Positions 15,193 to 25,331 of a DNA stretch of 58,386 bases are shown here, one piece after another; position 1 is the first letter of the stretch; the number at the start of each line of letters is the position of its first letter. Source of the stretch: an uncultured Bacteroidales bacterium (GTDB lineage: Bacteria; Bacteroidota; Bacteroidia; Bacteroidales; WCHB1-69); contig CAMKLG010000013.1 of NCBI GenBank assembly GCA_946413585.1, positions 1-58,386 of the forward strand, read 5' to 3'. The notes beneath the pieces were generated by a model, which was not told the DNA's origin, made no database searches, and worked only from the letters and a program-made list of their open reading frames with translations. The translations under genes were made by a program, and so were the position numbers.

Positions 15193-16980
15193 ATGAAACA
15201 CATCCGAAACTTCTGCATCATCGCACATATCGACCACGGTAAGAGCACGTTAGCCGACCGTTTGTTGCAATATACCAAGACGGTTAACGACCGGGACTTC
15301 CAAAACCAGGTGCTCGACGACATGGACCTGGAGCGTGAGCGCGGCATCACCATCAAGAGCCACGCCATCCAGATGGAATACATATACAAGGGGGAAAAAT
15401 ACATTCTCAACCTGATCGACACTCCCGGCCACGTCGATTTCTCCTACGAGGTCTCCCGTTCCATCGCCGCGTGCGAGGGCGCATTGCTGCTCGTGGACGC
15501 CACGCAAGGCGTTCAGGCACAGACGATTTCCAACCTCTATCAAGCCATTGACAACGATTTGGAGATCATCCCTGTCATCAACAAGATGGACATGCCGGCG
15601 GCGATGCCCGAAGAGGTGAAGGACCAAATTGTGGATTTGATCGGCTGTGATGTGGACGACATCATTGAGGCGAGCGGCAAGACGGGTCAAGGCGTGGAGC
15701 AGATCCTCGAGGCTATCATCGAGCGCATTCCCGCGCCAAAAGGCGACCCTGACGCGCCGCTGCAGGCCCTTATCTTCGACTCCATCTTCAACTCCTTCCG
15801 CGGCATCATCGCCTACTTCCGTATCTTCAACGGCACTATCCGCACCCACGAGATGGTGAAATTCTTCTCCACCAATCACGAGTACGACGCGGACGAAATC
15901 GGCATCCTCAAAATGGACCGCGTGCCCAAGGATGTGCTTTCCGCCGGCGACGTGGGCTACCTCATCACCGGCATCAAGACCTCCACGGAGGTGAAAGTCG
16001 GCGACACGATTACGCATGTGGAAAACCCTTGCGAAACAGCTATTGAGGGCTTCCAAGAGGTGAAACCGATGCTCTTTGCCGGTATTTACCCCACCGAGGC
16101 CGACCAATACGAGGAGTTGCGTGCTTCTTTGGAGAAACTGCAGCTCAACGACGCCTCGTTGACGTTCGTCCCAGAGTCTTCCTTGGCCCTGGGCTTCGGT
16201 TTCCGCTGCGGTTTCCTCGGACTGTTGCACATGGAAATCATCCAGGAGCGCCTGGACCGCGAGTTCGACCAAGATGTGATTGCTACCGTACCGAACGTTT
16301 CGTATAAAGTACTGACTACCAAGAAACAATGGTTGGATGTCTATAACCCGTCGGGAATGCCGGCCCCCAACGAAATCGACCACGTGGAGGAACCGTATAT
16401 CCGCGCCCAGATCATCACCAAGGACGACTACATCGGACCGGTCATCAAGCTCTGCATCGACAAGCGCGGCACGTTGATCAACCAAATGTATGTGGCCGCC
16501 AACCGTGTGGAACTCACTTTCGATCTGCCACTTGGCGAAATCGTTTTCGACTTCTACGACAAGCTGAAGAGTATCTCCAAGGGATATGCCTCCTTCGATT
16601 ACCACATTACGGATTACAAGCCCGCGCAGCTTGTGAAACTCGACATTCTGCTGAACGGCGAGTCTGTGGATGCTTTGTCGGCTTTGATTCACGTGGACAA
16701 CGCCTACGCGTTTGGGCGTCGTATCTGCGAGAAGCTCAAGGAGTTGATTCCGCGTCAGCAGTTTGACATCGCCATTCAGGCAGCCATCGGATCCAAGATT
16801 ATCGCCCGTGAAACTGTCAAACAGGTGCGTAAAGACGTGACAGCCAAATGTTACGGCGGCGATATCACCCGTAAACGCAAGCTGTTGGAGAAGCAGAAGA
16901 AGGGTAAAAAGCGTATGCGCCAGGTCGGCAACGTGGAAGTGCCGCAGTCGGCGTTCCTCGCGGTTTTGAAACTGGACTAA
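15193..16980 (+). CDS. lepA: Elongation factor 4 (LepA), ribosomal GTPase
   Basis: A 595-residue translational GTPase that remodels stalled or assembling ribosomes. G-domain motifs are AHIDHGKST (G1), RGITI (G2), DTPGH (G3) and NKMD (G4). The elongation factor domains follow, and the C-terminal LepA-specific domain ends with the typical basic region ([20 protein letters not shown]). Length is normal for the family and nothing is missing. It follows ribBA by 67 bases including the perfect palindrome. Confidence 0.97.
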   Translation: MKHIRNFCIIAHIDHGKSTLADRLLQYTKTVNDRDFQNQVLDDMDLERERGITIKSHAIQMEYIYKGEKYILNLIDTPGHVDFSYEVSRSIAACEGALLLVDATQGVQAQTISNLYQAIDNDLEIIPVINKMDMPAAMPEEVKDQIVDLIGCDVDDIIEASGKTGQGVEQILEAIIERIPAPKGDPDAPLQALIFDSIFNSFRGIIAYFRIFNGTIRTHEMVKFFSTNHEYDADEIGILKMDRVPKDVLSAGDVGYLITGIKTSTEVKVGDTITHVENPCETAIEGFQEVKPMLFAGIYPTEADQYEELRASLEKLQLNDASLTFVPESSLALGFGFRCGFLGLLHMEIIQERLDREFDQDVIATVPNVSYKVLTTKKQWLDVYNPSGMPAPNEIDHVEEPYIRAQIITKDDYIGPVIKLCIDKRGTLINQMYVAANRVELTFDLPLGEIVFDFYDKLKSISKGYASFDYHITDYKPAQLVKLDILLNGESVDALSALIHVDNAYAFGRRICEKLKELIPRQQFDIAIQAAIGSKIIARETVKQVRKDVTAKCYGGDITRKRKLLEKQKKGKKRMRQVGNVEVPQSAFLAVLKLD

Positions 16981-17089
16981 TTATGAATTATGAATGATGA
17001 ATGATGAATAAAAAAACATCATTTCATTCGTTAAACTATATATAAATTGCATGGTCAATAATGCATTGTTATCTTTATAGTAGAATCAA

Positions 17090-19735
17090 ATGATATTGAA
17101 GGATCTTCCCAAGAAAATAACTGTTTTGAGAGCTTTTATGCTGGTGGCGGTGATGCTGCTGGCCATTTGTGGTATTGCGCAGCCGCCTCCCGGTGGTTTC
17201 CCAGGCGGTGGAAGACCTCCCGGCGGATTCCCCGGCCGTCCTCCCGGCGACCGTGGCGACTGGAACCCGCAGTCGTCCCAGCAGATGCCTCAAGTGAAAC
17301 AGAAGAAAAGAGTGCGTGAAGGCTCCACGTTCAAAGTGGTGGGCCTCCTGCGCGACTCCATTGCCGGAACGCCGCTGGCCTACGCCAACGTCGCCGTGCT
17401 TGATGCAGAGGATTCCATGCTCATCAAGGGCACGTCGGCCAACAGCAACGGTTACTTCGAACTCGACGGCATTCCGCAAGGAGCATGTATTTTGCGTATC
17501 TGGACCTTTAACTACACCCCGAAACATGTTCCTTTCACGGTGAAGAACAACACCAATCTGGATGTCATCAAGCTGATGCCCATCTCCACCACGCTCAACG
17601 AGGTGACTATCAAGTCGGAGAAGCCCTTGTATGCCCAGGATGGCGAAAAGCTCATTTACAACGTCAGCGAGGATGCCTCCATCCAGACCGGTACTACCGA
17701 AGATGCGTTGCAGAATGCGCCCGGCGTGGAGGTCGATGTGGAGGGTAACATCACCCTGCGCGGCGTGTCGAGTGTGGAGATTTGGATTAACGACAAGCCT
17801 TCCAAACTCACGGAGGAGAACCTCAAGACCTATCTGCAAACATTGCCGGCCAACGCTTTGGAGCGCATCGAGGCCATCACCAACCCGTCGGCCAAGTACG
17901 CCACTGACGCAGAGGCGGTTATCAACATTGTCACCTCCGCGCACGTGAAGAGCAACCAGTTCGTCAGCTTCGGCATCAACGGCTCCAACCAGCCCTTCAT
18001 CTCCCCGTGGGTCAGCTACATGTGGACGAAGGAACAGTTGAGCATAAACTTCTTCCTGTCAGGACGTTACAATGCCCGCGATAATACTGATGAGACGACC
18101 TCCTACCAACGCCGCGATGCGGAGACGGAGGGCGAATACGACACCACTTGGTCGTCGAAGACCTCACAGTTTGACAACAACCGCCGGGCTAGCGGCAACT
18201 TTTTCCTCGGCATCAACTACGAAATCGACACCACCAGCGAGATTTCCTTCGATGCCGGCGGTTTCTACAACTACAATACCACCCGCTTGACCAAGGCGGA
18301 AGACCAGACCTACTTCGGTATCTATGAGGAGGAACCATACGATCAGAATTACATCGACACGACCCACAGCAAGACCAAAGGACAGTCCATTTTCACGCAC
18401 GCGGGGGTCGATTACACCAAAAAGTTCGACAAAAAAGGTCATAACCTGCGCCTCAGCTTGAACACGCGTTTCAATCACAACGCCAGCGACCAATGGTATA
18501 ATCGTTTCTACGATACCTATTACGACCTCGACGAGCACCGTTACCTGCTGACGCGCAACTATAGTTTCGGCGGCAGTATCGATGCGCGTTACAACCGTCC
18601 TTACAGCGAAAATGGGGAGATGAGTTACGGTCTTCGTGTCGATCAGTCCTCTATGAACAACGACTACAAACGCTACAACGACACCATCGGCGTGCTGGTG
18701 GATACGTTGCGTACCTACCACTTCAACGGCAGCTCGACCAACGTCAACGGCGACGTGAACTGGACGCACCGTTGGGGTGGCTTCACCCTCAGCACTGGCG
18801 TGGGTCTCGGAATCTTGCGCGATGCCTACGAGTACATCAGCGATATGCCGTTTGCGGATGCCGGCGCGCCCATTTACTTCTCGGCGCGGCCCTCCATCCA
18901 CCTTTCCTACCGCACCGAGAGTATGCACAACTTCAAACTCAACTACTCCATGCGTATGCTCCATCCGAGCGAGGAGCAGGTGAGCACCTACCGTCGTTAC
19001 GGAGACAACAGCTATTCCACGGGTAATCCGGAGGTGAAGAGCGGCTTCACGCACAGTATGGAGGCCGGCTGGCAGAAGTATTTCAACAAGTTCGGCAATG
19101 TTGGCGTGGAACTTTACGGACGTTTGAGCACGAATGAGATCAGCTCGCTGACCGACTCCAAATACGATGAGTTCTTGGACCGTGTGATCAGCTACTCCAC
19201 GCCCTACAACCTCGGCTCCTCCTGGCGTTACGGTGCGTCGTTGAACGCCACCTACCGTCCGACGGGTTTCATCAACCTGCGTCTCTACGCCAACGTCTAT
19301 GATTACGGTTACAAGATGGCCTATCTGCGTGACGGCGAGATGCAATACGACCAGCGTGACAAGTGGTCATGGAGTGTGCGTTTGAACTTCTGGGCGAAAG
19401 CCTTCGACTGGTTGCAGTTCACCGCTTCCGGATTCTACAACTCCCCGACACTCAGTCTGATGAGCGAGCGCAAAGCCCGTTACGCGCTGAACTTCGGTCT
19501 GCGCAGCGACCTCTTCAAACGCAAGCTCTCCATCTACGTCAACGTGCAGGACATCTTCAACTGGGGCGCCAAATATGGTTCCGGTTCCGAAAACACGAAC
19601 CCTTACTACCTGAGCAACAGCACCAACAAGACGCTGAACAGCCGTTACATCGCGGCCGGCATCACCTTGCGCTTCGGTAAGATGGAACTGGAGAAGAAAG
19701 CTCAGGAAGTGGACTACGAAACAGGCGACAACTAG
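17090..19735 (+). CDS. Outer-membrane beta-barrel protein with carboxypeptidase-like N-terminal domain
   Basis: An 881-residue predicted outer-membrane barrel of the OMP_b-brl_3 / TonB-receptor-like type. After a signal peptide (about residues 1-27) comes an unusual Pro/Gly/Arg-rich stretch (repeats of PPGGFPGR). A carboxypeptidase-regulatory-like beta-sandwich follows (FKVVGLLRDSIAGTPLAYAN, ANSNGYFELDGIP), then a plug-like domain (NAPGVEVDVEGNITLRGVSS, ERIEAITNPSAKY). The rest is rich in alternating aromatic strands, as in a 22-strand barrel. No SusD-type partner is adjacent and no TonB box is evident, so the cargo is unknown. The nearest promoter-like sequence upstream (TATCTTTA at about 17070) is only near-consensus. 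Confidence 0.85.
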   Translation: MILKDLPKKITVLRAFMLVAVMLLAICGIAQPPPGGFPGGGRPPGGFPGRPPGDRGDWNPQSSQQMPQVKQKKRVREGSTFKVVGLLRDSIAGTPLAYANVAVLDAEDSMLIKGTSANSNGYFELDGIPQGACILRIWTFNYTPKHVPFTVKNNTNLDVIKLMPISTTLNEVTIKSEKPLYAQDGEKLIYNVSEDASIQTGTTEDALQNAPGVEVDVEGNITLRGVSSVEIWINDKPSKLTEENLKTYLQTLPANALERIEAITNPSAKYATDAEAVINIVTSAHVKSNQFVSFGINGSNQPFISPWVSYMWTKEQLSINFFLSGRYNARDNTDETTSYQRRDAETEGEYDTTWSSKTSQFDNNRRASGNFFLGINYEIDTTSEISFDAGGFYNYNTTRLTKAEDQTYFGIYEEEPYDQNYIDTTHSKTKGQSIFTHAGVDYTKKFDKKGHNLRLSLNTRFNHNASDQWYNRFYDTYYDLDEHRYLLTRNYSFGGSIDARYNRPYSENGEMSYGLRVDQSSMNNDYKRYNDTIGVLVDTLRTYHFNGSSTNVNGDVNWTHRWGGFTLSTGVGLGILRDAYEYISDMPFADAGAPIYFSARPSIHLSYRTESMHNFKLNYSMRMLHPSEEQVSTYRRYGDNSYSTGNPEVKSGFTHSMEAGWQKYFNKFGNVGVELYGRLSTNEISSLTDSKYDEFLDRVISYSTPYNLGSSWRYGASLNATYRPTGFINLRLYANVYDYGYKMAYLRDGEMQYDQRDKWSWSVRLNFWAKAFDWLQFTASGFYNSPTLSLMSERKARYALNFGLRSDLFKRKLSIYVNVQDIFNWGAKYGSGSENTNPYYLSNSTNKTLNSRYIAAGITLRFGKMELEKKAQEVDYETGDN

Positions 19736-19776
19736 TAATAGATCGCCATAAAAAAGCATCTTGCTCAAAATTCATT

Positions 19777-22700
19777 ATGACAAGGAAGCTCCTTACGTTC
19801 CTGTTTGTCGTGCTGGCATTCTCTACAATCGCCGCACGCAAACCCGCCGACACACTCGCGGCTGGGAGTTGGGAGTTCGTGCAGAATCTTGGGCAGTGGC
19901 CGCATGAGGTACGCTTCTCCGCACGTATGCATACAGGCGCTATCTTCTTCTCTGACAATCACTTCACAGTCTCTCAATGGCATCCAGAGCAACTGAATGC
20001 ATTCCATGAGGCGAAACACGAAGGGAAACCGTTTCCGCAAACGTATATCGATGCAGCAGCTTATCGGGTAACTTTCCTCCAAAGTCAACAAAACGCTACC
20101 ATATCCGGTGACAAAGCATTTGAACACTACTATAATTATTATATCGGTAAGAATCCTGCAAAGTGGACTTCGCACGCCAACGCATACGCCGTGTTGCATT
20201 ACCATGAGTTATACGCCGGCATCGATCTCTACTTTTTGGATGATGAAGATTACCTGAAATACGAATTTCATGTGTCACCCGGCGGAGACCCAAATCAAAT
20301 CCAGATGCAGTATGAAGGACTGAAAAGCATCTCAAAAGTAGGGGAAGAACTGCTCTTGCACACAGCTGTTGATCGCATTCTGGAATTAAAGCCATTCGCA
20401 TATCAGATTGATAAACAAGGAGATACAACCAATATCCCCTGTACTTACCATCTTCAGGGAAATGTACTTTCCTTTGATATTGGAGATTACGACCCTACCC
20501 TACCCTTGGTCATTGACCCCACCGTCGTTTTCTCATCCTACTCAGGCTCCACTGCCGACAATTGGGGTTACACTGCCACTTACGACTCGCACGGCAACCT
20601 CTACGGCGGCGGCATCACCTTCGCACAAGGCTACCCCACGACTATAGGGGCATATCAGGTGGATTTCTGCGGACAAATCGATATTTCCATCTCCAAATTC
20701 GATGCCACCGGCAGTTTTTTACACTATGCGACCTATATCGGCGGCTCTTTAGCGGACATTCCGCACAGTCTATTTGTAAACGACAACGACGAGCTCTACA
20801 TCTTCGGCACTACCGGTTCGTCAAATTTCCCTGTCACCGCGAATGCCTTCGACACCACATTTAATGGAGGCCCGAACACCACGCTTTCGACCAGCCAGAA
20901 ATTCACCCTCGGCTCTGATATTTTCGTAGCGAAGCTCAGTGCTGACGGTACCCAACTGCCCGCCTCCACCTACATCGGCGGCACCAGCAACGACGGCCTC
21001 AACACCGCCAGTGACCTACGGAAAAACTACGCCGACGATAATCGCGGCGAGATTATCGTGGACGAAAACAGCAACGTCTATGTGGTTTCCTCCACGAGTT
21101 CTATCGACTTTCCCGTTACCACCACCATCTTTCAACCAGACAGTTTCAGTCAACAGGATGTTTGCGTTTTCAAGATGAGCCAGGATTTGTCCACCCTTAT
21201 CTGGAGCACTTTGTTCGGTGGTTCGGGCAACGATGCTGGCTATAGTATGTTTGTGGCCGCCGACAAAAGCGTCTATTTCTGCGGCGGCACCACATCCTCT
21301 GATTTACCTGTCACCGCAAATGCCTACCAAACCGCTTATGCAGACACCACCGCGCAGGCAGACGGCTTTGTGGCGCACCTTTCTTCTAACAGTAACCTTC
21401 TGTTACACAGCACCTTCTTAGGAAAATCAAACTACGACCAAGCCTATCTCATCAAAGGCGACGACGAGGATTTTCCTCATATTTTAGGTCAAACCTCGGC
21501 CGACAACTTGCAATGGGTGCATAATGCCAACTATTATGTCCCTGGTGGCGGACAATTCTTGATTAAGCTGCACAAAGATCTGAGTTCTGCGATTTGGTCC
21601 ACGGCATTTGGCAGCGGTTCTGGTGGCCCTGACATCTCCCCCACCGCCCTGATGGTCGATTTTTGCAACAACATCTATCTGTCGGGATGGGGATCACACC
21701 AACTCAACGGTTTCGGTGGCACCTCAGGACTGCCCGTCACCGCCGATGCTTTCCAATCCACCACCGACGGCAGCGATTTTTATTTCATGGCTATGAGCGA
21801 AGATGCCTCCAACCTGGTGTACGCCTCCTTCTTTGGCGGCGCAACAGCCCAAGCACGCGAACATGTGGATGGAGGTACCAGCCGCTTCGACAAACACGGC
21901 AGAATTTATCAGGCAGTGTGCGCAGGCTGCCATTCTCTCGGTGGACAGAGTTCTTTTCCCACCACTCCTGGAGCTTACGCCACCCAAAACGGAAGCAATA
22001 ATTGCAACCTCGGAGCCATCAAAATGGACTTCAACATGCCTGTGGTGGTCGCTGACTTTCTGATGCCCACGGTCGTCTGCCTCCCCGATTCCGTCCACTT
22101 TAGCAATTACTCACAACTTATTAGTAACCAAACATCTATACATTGGGATTTCGGCGACGGAACCACCTCCTCCATTTGGGAACCCGCCCATCTATATACA
22201 CACACAGGCTACTACGAAGTAACGCTCATCGTGCAAGATTTAGGAAGCTGCAACCTCGCTGACACCCTGAGAAAGAGGCTTTTAGTGCTTGCAAACACAT
22301 CTTCAACGCTCCCTACGGCAAACATTTGCGAAGGCGATTTTGCGGAGTTAGGGATTCCACCCTCCACTGGTGTAAGCTACCAATGGTCGCCTGAGAGCAG
22401 TTTGAGCAATCCTACCATCTCCAATCCGATTGCAACACCTAACGAATCAACAACTTACACCCTCATTGCCTCTACTGAAGCTTGCGTCGATACCTTATCA
22501 CAACTCGTCAGCCTACACACGCTCAATGCCATGATTTCGGGAGATTCCATTCTCTGCCTCGGGGAACCTGGAACCTTAACATTAACCATCAACGCTACCG
22601 ATTCTCACGAAATCGAATGGTCATTAACCGCAGATTTTCAAGATGTTATAGCAACGAATACCGAAACTCTTCAAATTCTCCCTGAAGCTACAAGCACCTA

Positions 22701-23541
22701 TTACGCGCGAATTACAACCCCATATTGTATCCTTGTTGTATCCAAACTTGTCACTATTGACCAGCCGCAAATCCACAACATCCCGAACCTGTTGCTCTGC
22801 TTCGAAGACTACTTGGAATTAGGGGTATCCTGTGGTGGCGGCATTTCTCCGTACCAATACAGCTGGCAGCTGAGTGACGGCAGCACTTACGAAGGAGCGC
22901 ATCCTCATGTTTCTCCACAACACACTGTCAACTATGCTGTTACAATTACGGATGCACACGGATGCACCGCGACGGCCCATGGAGGCCAAATCATCGTCAG
23001 AGAAGGCACATTTCCCGAACCTCTGAGCGCATGGAGTGACCTATACGAGATTATCGCATACCATGAAACCACCTTGCATTCAACGAATTACGGCAACAAT
23101 TACACCTATCAGTGGAGTCCAACCACAGGTCTTACCACCCCATACTCATCATCCACCATTGCCACACTCGATGCCACTACCACATTCTCGGTCGTGGTTA
23201 CTGACTCGTTTGGATGCACCCGCAGCGACACCGTCACCATCATAGTGACCCCGGTCGTCTGCGAGACACCTTTCGTCTTTATTCCCAACAGTTTCACCCC
23301 TAACGGCGACGGCCGCAACGACATACTCTACGTGCGGAGCGACATCTTGGACGAATGTTACTTTGTGATTTACAACCGTTGGGGCGAAAAACTTTTCGAA
23401 ACCGACGACCCGAACATCGGCTGGGACGGCACCTACAAACAGAAAGAATGCCAACGCGGCACTTACGACTACTATTTCAAAGGAAAATGCAAAGACGGCG
23501 ACGAAATCGAGCTGAAAGGAAATGTGACGTTAGTGAGATGA
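19777..23541 (+). CDS. Large secreted adhesin-like protein with SBBP beta-propeller, PKD and type B T9SS domain
   Basis: A 1254-residue exported protein. A signal peptide (about 1-20) is followed by a DUF7948-type domain (WEFVQNLGQWPHEVRFSARM). From about residue 250 to 700 come SBBP-like blade repeats, for example GYTATYDSHGNLYGGGITFA and DIFVAKLSADGTQL. A PKD domain follows near residue 790 (IHWDFGDGTTSSIWEP). Ig-like modules come next. The end is a gliding-motility-associated type B sorting domain: FIPNSFTPNGDGRNDIL, then YNRWGEKLFET, GWDGTYKQ and GTYDYYF. Type B cargo is typically large and surface attached via T9SS. No enzymatic motif is seen; adhesion or matrix binding is inferred. It is 41 bases from the barrel gene, on the same strand. 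Confidence 0.9.
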   Translation: MTRKLLTFLFVVLAFSTIAARKPADTLAAGSWEFVQNLGQWPHEVRFSARMHTGAIFFSDNHFTVSQWHPEQLNAFHEAKHEGKPFPQTYIDAAAYRVTFLQSQQNATISGDKAFEHYYNYYIGKNPAKWTSHANAYAVLHYHELYAGIDLYFLDDEDYLKYEFHVSPGGDPNQIQMQYEGLKSISKVGEELLLHTAVDRILELKPFAYQIDKQGDTTNIPCTYHLQGNVLSFDIGDYDPTLPLVIDPTVVFSSYSGSTADNWGYTATYDSHGNLYGGGITFAQGYPTTIGAYQVDFCGQIDISISKFDATGSFLHYATYIGGSLADIPHSLFVNDNDELYIFGTTGSSNFPVTANAFDTTFNGGPNTTLSTSQKFTLGSDIFVAKLSADGTQLPASTYIGGTSNDGLNTASDLRKNYADDNRGEIIVDENSNVYVVSSTSSIDFPVTTTIFQPDSFSQQDVCVFKMSQDLSTLIWSTLFGGSGNDAGYSMFVAADKSVYFCGGTTSSDLPVTANAYQTAYADTTAQADGFVAHLSSNSNLLLHSTFLGKSNYDQAYLIKGDDEDFPHILGQTSADNLQWVHNANYYVPGGGQFLIKLHKDLSSAIWSTAFGSGSGGPDISPTALMVDFCNNIYLSGWGSHQLNGFGGTSGLPVTADAFQSTTDGSDFYFMAMSEDASNLVYASFFGGATAQAREHVDGGTSRFDKHGRIYQAVCAGCHSLGGQSSFPTTPGAYATQNGSNNCNLGAIKMDFNMPVVVADFLMPTVVCLPDSVHFSNYSQLISNQTSIHWDFGDGTTSSIWEPAHLYTHTGYYEVTLIVQDLGSCNLADTLRKRLLVLANTSSTLPTANICEGDFAELGIPPSTGVSYQWSPESSLSNPTISNPIATPNESTTYTLIASTEACVDTLSQLVSLHTLNAMISGDSILCLGEPGTLTLTINATDSHEIEWSLTADFQDVIATNTETLQILPEATSTYYARITTPYCILVVSKLVTIDQPQIHNIPNLLLCFEDYLELGVSCGGGISPYQYSWQLSDGSTYEGAHPHVSPQHTVNYAVTITDAHGCTATAHGGQIIVREGTFPEPLSAWSDLYEIIAYHETTLHSTNYGNNYTYQWSPTTGLTTPYSSSTIATLDATTTFSVVVTDSFGCTRSDTVTIIVTPVVCETPFVFIPNSFTPNGDGRNDILYVRSDILDECYFVIYNRWGEKLFETDDPNIGWDGTYKQKECQRGTYDYYFKGKCKDGDEIELKGNVTLVR

Positions 23542-23542
23542 T

Positions 23543-23570
23543 GCTGTTGGCTGTTAGCTTTTGGCTAGTT
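23543..23570. repeat. GCTGTTG-type 7-bp periodic repeat, copy 2
   Basis: gctgttggctgttagctttt followed by ggctagtt, immediately downstream of the adhesin stop codon. Confidence 0.7.
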
Positions 23571-23722
23571 ACTTAGAACTTAAACTTAAAACTTAGACTT
23601 AGACTTTTGGACAAAAACTGCTAACTACTATTCCCTACTCCCTATTCCCTACTCCCTTAAACCCTAAACTCCAAACCAACAAACTGTAAACTGTAAACCG
23701 TAAACTGTAAACTGTAAACCAA
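23571..23722. repeat. Cluster of three microrepeats upstream of obgE
   Basis: Three unrelated short-period tracts follow each other: variants of acttagactt (23571-23608), ctattccctactccc units (about 23627-23658), and aaactgtaaac units with a 9-bp period (about 23680-23720). No gene or clear promoter box is seen; the last tract ends directly before the obgE start. Confidence 0.75.
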
Positions 23723-23723
23723 C

Positions 23724-24743
23724 ATGGAAGAACAATTCATTGATTACGTAAAGATATTCGGACGTTCCGGCAATGGCGGAGCAGGGTCCGCGCATTTGGC
23801 CCGCACGGCACACAATCCGAAAGCAGGTCCTGACGGCGGCGACGGCGGCAAAGGCGGCAGCATCATCGCACGCGGCAACCGTAACTTATGGACGCTATTG
23901 CACTTACGCTACACCAAGCACATTTTCGCCGAGCATGGCGGCAACGGACAGAAAAACCAATGCTTCGGCAAGGACGGTGAAAACGCCTACATTGAGGTGC
24001 CGCTGGGCACCATTATCCGGCTGGTTGACACTGACGAGTACGTGGGCGAGGTGCTGGAAGACGGACAGGAGCTGGTGGTGATGAAAGGCGGACGCGGCGG
24101 ATTAGGCAACGTCCACTTCAAGAACGCCACGCACCAAACGCCACGATTTGCGCAACCCGGAGAAGAAGGCATCGAAGGATGGATTTCGCTGGAACTCAAA
24201 GTTTTGGCAGACATCGGGCTGGTCGGTTTCCCTAACGCCGGCAAATCGACATTGATCACGCAACTCTCGAACGCGCGCCCAAAGATTGCGAATTACCCCT
24301 TCACGACCTTGAAACCGAACCTCGGGATGGTGGCTTACCGCGACTTCCAGTCGTTCGTCATCGCCGACATCCCCGGAATCATCGAGGGCGCATCAGAAGG
24401 TAAAGGACTGGGGCTCAGATTTTTGCGACATATTGAGCGAAATGCGGCACTCCTGTTCATGATTCCCGCCGCTGATGACGAGGGCAATGTCAAAACCGTC
24501 ACCGAAATCAAGAAAGAGCTGAAAATATTGCAAAACGAGCTCAAGCAGTTCAATCCGGAACTCCTGGACAAAAGCTGGATGTTGGCCATCACCAAGTGCG
24601 ACCTGATTTCAGAAAAAGAGGCGTTAGCATTGGAGGCTAAACTGTCGAAAAGTGCACCCGTTTTGTGTATTTCTGCCGCAACGCAGTGGCGTTTGACGGA
24701 GTTAAAGGATCAGTTATGGCAACTTCTACAGCCCGAAGAGTAA
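23724..24743 (+). CDS. obgE: Obg family GTPase (CgtA)
   Basis: A 339-residue essential GTPase linked to late 50S ribosome assembly and stress control. The N-terminal glycine-rich Obg fold is clear (GGNGGAGSAHLAR-like stretches, GPDGGDGGKGGS, MKGGRGGLGN). The G domain follows with GFPNAGKST (G1), TTLKPNLG, DIPGIIEGA (G3) and TKCDL (G4). It lacks the extra C-terminal domain of Firmicutes Obg, as usual in Bacteroidota. The start ATG at 23724 follows a tract of short repeats rather than a recognisable -7 box. Confidence 0.96.
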   Translation: MEEQFIDYVKIFGRSGNGGAGSAHLARTAHNPKAGPDGGDGGKGGSIIARGNRNLWTLLHLRYTKHIFAEHGGNGQKNQCFGKDGENAYIEVPLGTIIRLVDTDEYVGEVLEDGQELVVMKGGRGGLGNVHFKNATHQTPRFAQPGEEGIEGWISLELKVLADIGLVGFPNAGKSTLITQLSNARPKIANYPFTTLKPNLGMVAYRDFQSFVIADIPGIIEGASEGKGLGLRFLRHIERNAALLFMIPAADDEGNVKTVTEIKKELKILQNELKQFNPELLDKSWMLAITKCDLISEKEALALEAKLSKSAPVLCISAATQWRLTELKDQLWQLLQPEE

Positions 24744-24833
24744 TATACAATACTGAAAATCAACAAATTAACAGGTGTTCATAAATATTTTTCGTTAAAA
24801 GCTAAAATAGCATCACGGAATTAAAAAAAAGTG

Positions 24834-24841
24834 TATTTTTG
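24834..24841 (+). promoter_or_regulatory. -7 box of rpmG
   Basis: TATTTTTG followed by CAGCC, 26 bases upstream of ATG 24867. Confidence 0.7.
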
Positions 24842-24866
24842 CAGCCTAAATAATTAAGAGAAAGAA

Positions 24867-25055
24867 ATGGCAAAGAAAACGAAGGAAGCACGTCAACAAG
24901 TAATTCTTGAGTGCACAGAGCAAAAAGCTAGTGGAGTGCCGGGGATGTCTAGATATATCACCACGAAGAACAGAAAGAACACTCCAGACAGATTGGAACT
25001 GAAGAAGTACAATCCGTATTTGAAGAAAATGACAATTCATAAAGAAGTAAAATAA
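24867..25055 (+). CDS. rpmG: 50S ribosomal protein L33
   Basis: A 62-residue basic protein with the L33 pattern: an N-terminal [20 protein letters not shown], then [20 protein letters not shown] and a [14 protein letters not shown] end. Only one Cys is present, so it is the zinc-independent form. In many Bacteroidota rpmB precedes rpmG; here a promoter sits directly ahead and no L28 gene is seen. It precedes the DUF4295 gene by 15 bases. Confidence 0.95.
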   Translation: MAKKTKEARQQVILECTEQKASGVPGMSRYITTKNRKNTPDRLELKKYNPYLKKMTIHKEVK

Positions 25056-25070
25056 TAAAAACGAGAAGAT

Positions 25071-25226
25071 ATGGCAAAGAAAGTTGTCGCATCATTGAAA
25101 AGAGAAGGTGGCGTTACCTATACGCGTGTTGTAAGAATGGAACGTTCACCCAAGACTGGAGCCTACACCTTCAAGGAAGCTGTAGTGGAATCCTCTTCTG
25201 TTAAAGACTTTTTGGCTAAAAAGTAA
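25071..25226 (+). CDS. DUF4295 protein, probable Bacteroidota ribosome-associated small protein
   Basis: A 51-residue basic protein beginning MAKKVVASLKREGGVTYTRV and ending SSVKDFLAKK. This matches the DUF4295 family, found next to rpmG across Bacteroidota. Its position and charge suggest a ribosomal component; I recall work on Flavobacterium ribosomes describing a phylum-specific large-subunit protein, but I cannot confirm it is this family. A strong intrinsic terminator follows 19 bases after the stop. Confidence 0.88.
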   Translation: MAKKVVASLKREGGVTYTRVVRMERSPKTGAYTFKEAVVESSSVKDFLAKK

Positions 25227-25245
25227 TATTTTGTTTTCATGGTTG

Positions 25246-25275
25246 AAAAAAGGTGGGCGCCTGCCCGCCTTTTTT
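25246..25275 (+). terminator. Intrinsic terminator of the rpmG operon
   Basis: Arms AAAAAAGGTGGGC (25246-25258) and GCCCGCCTTTTTT (25263-25275) pair fully with one G-U, loop GCCT, ending in a T run. The A run makes it usable on the other strand too. Confidence 0.9.
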
Positions 25276-25318
25276 CGTTTTAAAAATTTCGCCAAGGGGT
25301 TGCCATTCTGAAAATTTG

Positions 25319-25326
25319 TATATTTG
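25319..25326 (+). promoter_or_regulatory. -7 box of a candidate small RNA
   Basis: TATATTTG at 25319-25326 with a TTG at 25300-25302. It lies 43 bases after the previous terminator and about 22 bases before the next terminator hairpin begins. Confidence 0.55.
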
Positions 25327-25331
25327 CAGGA

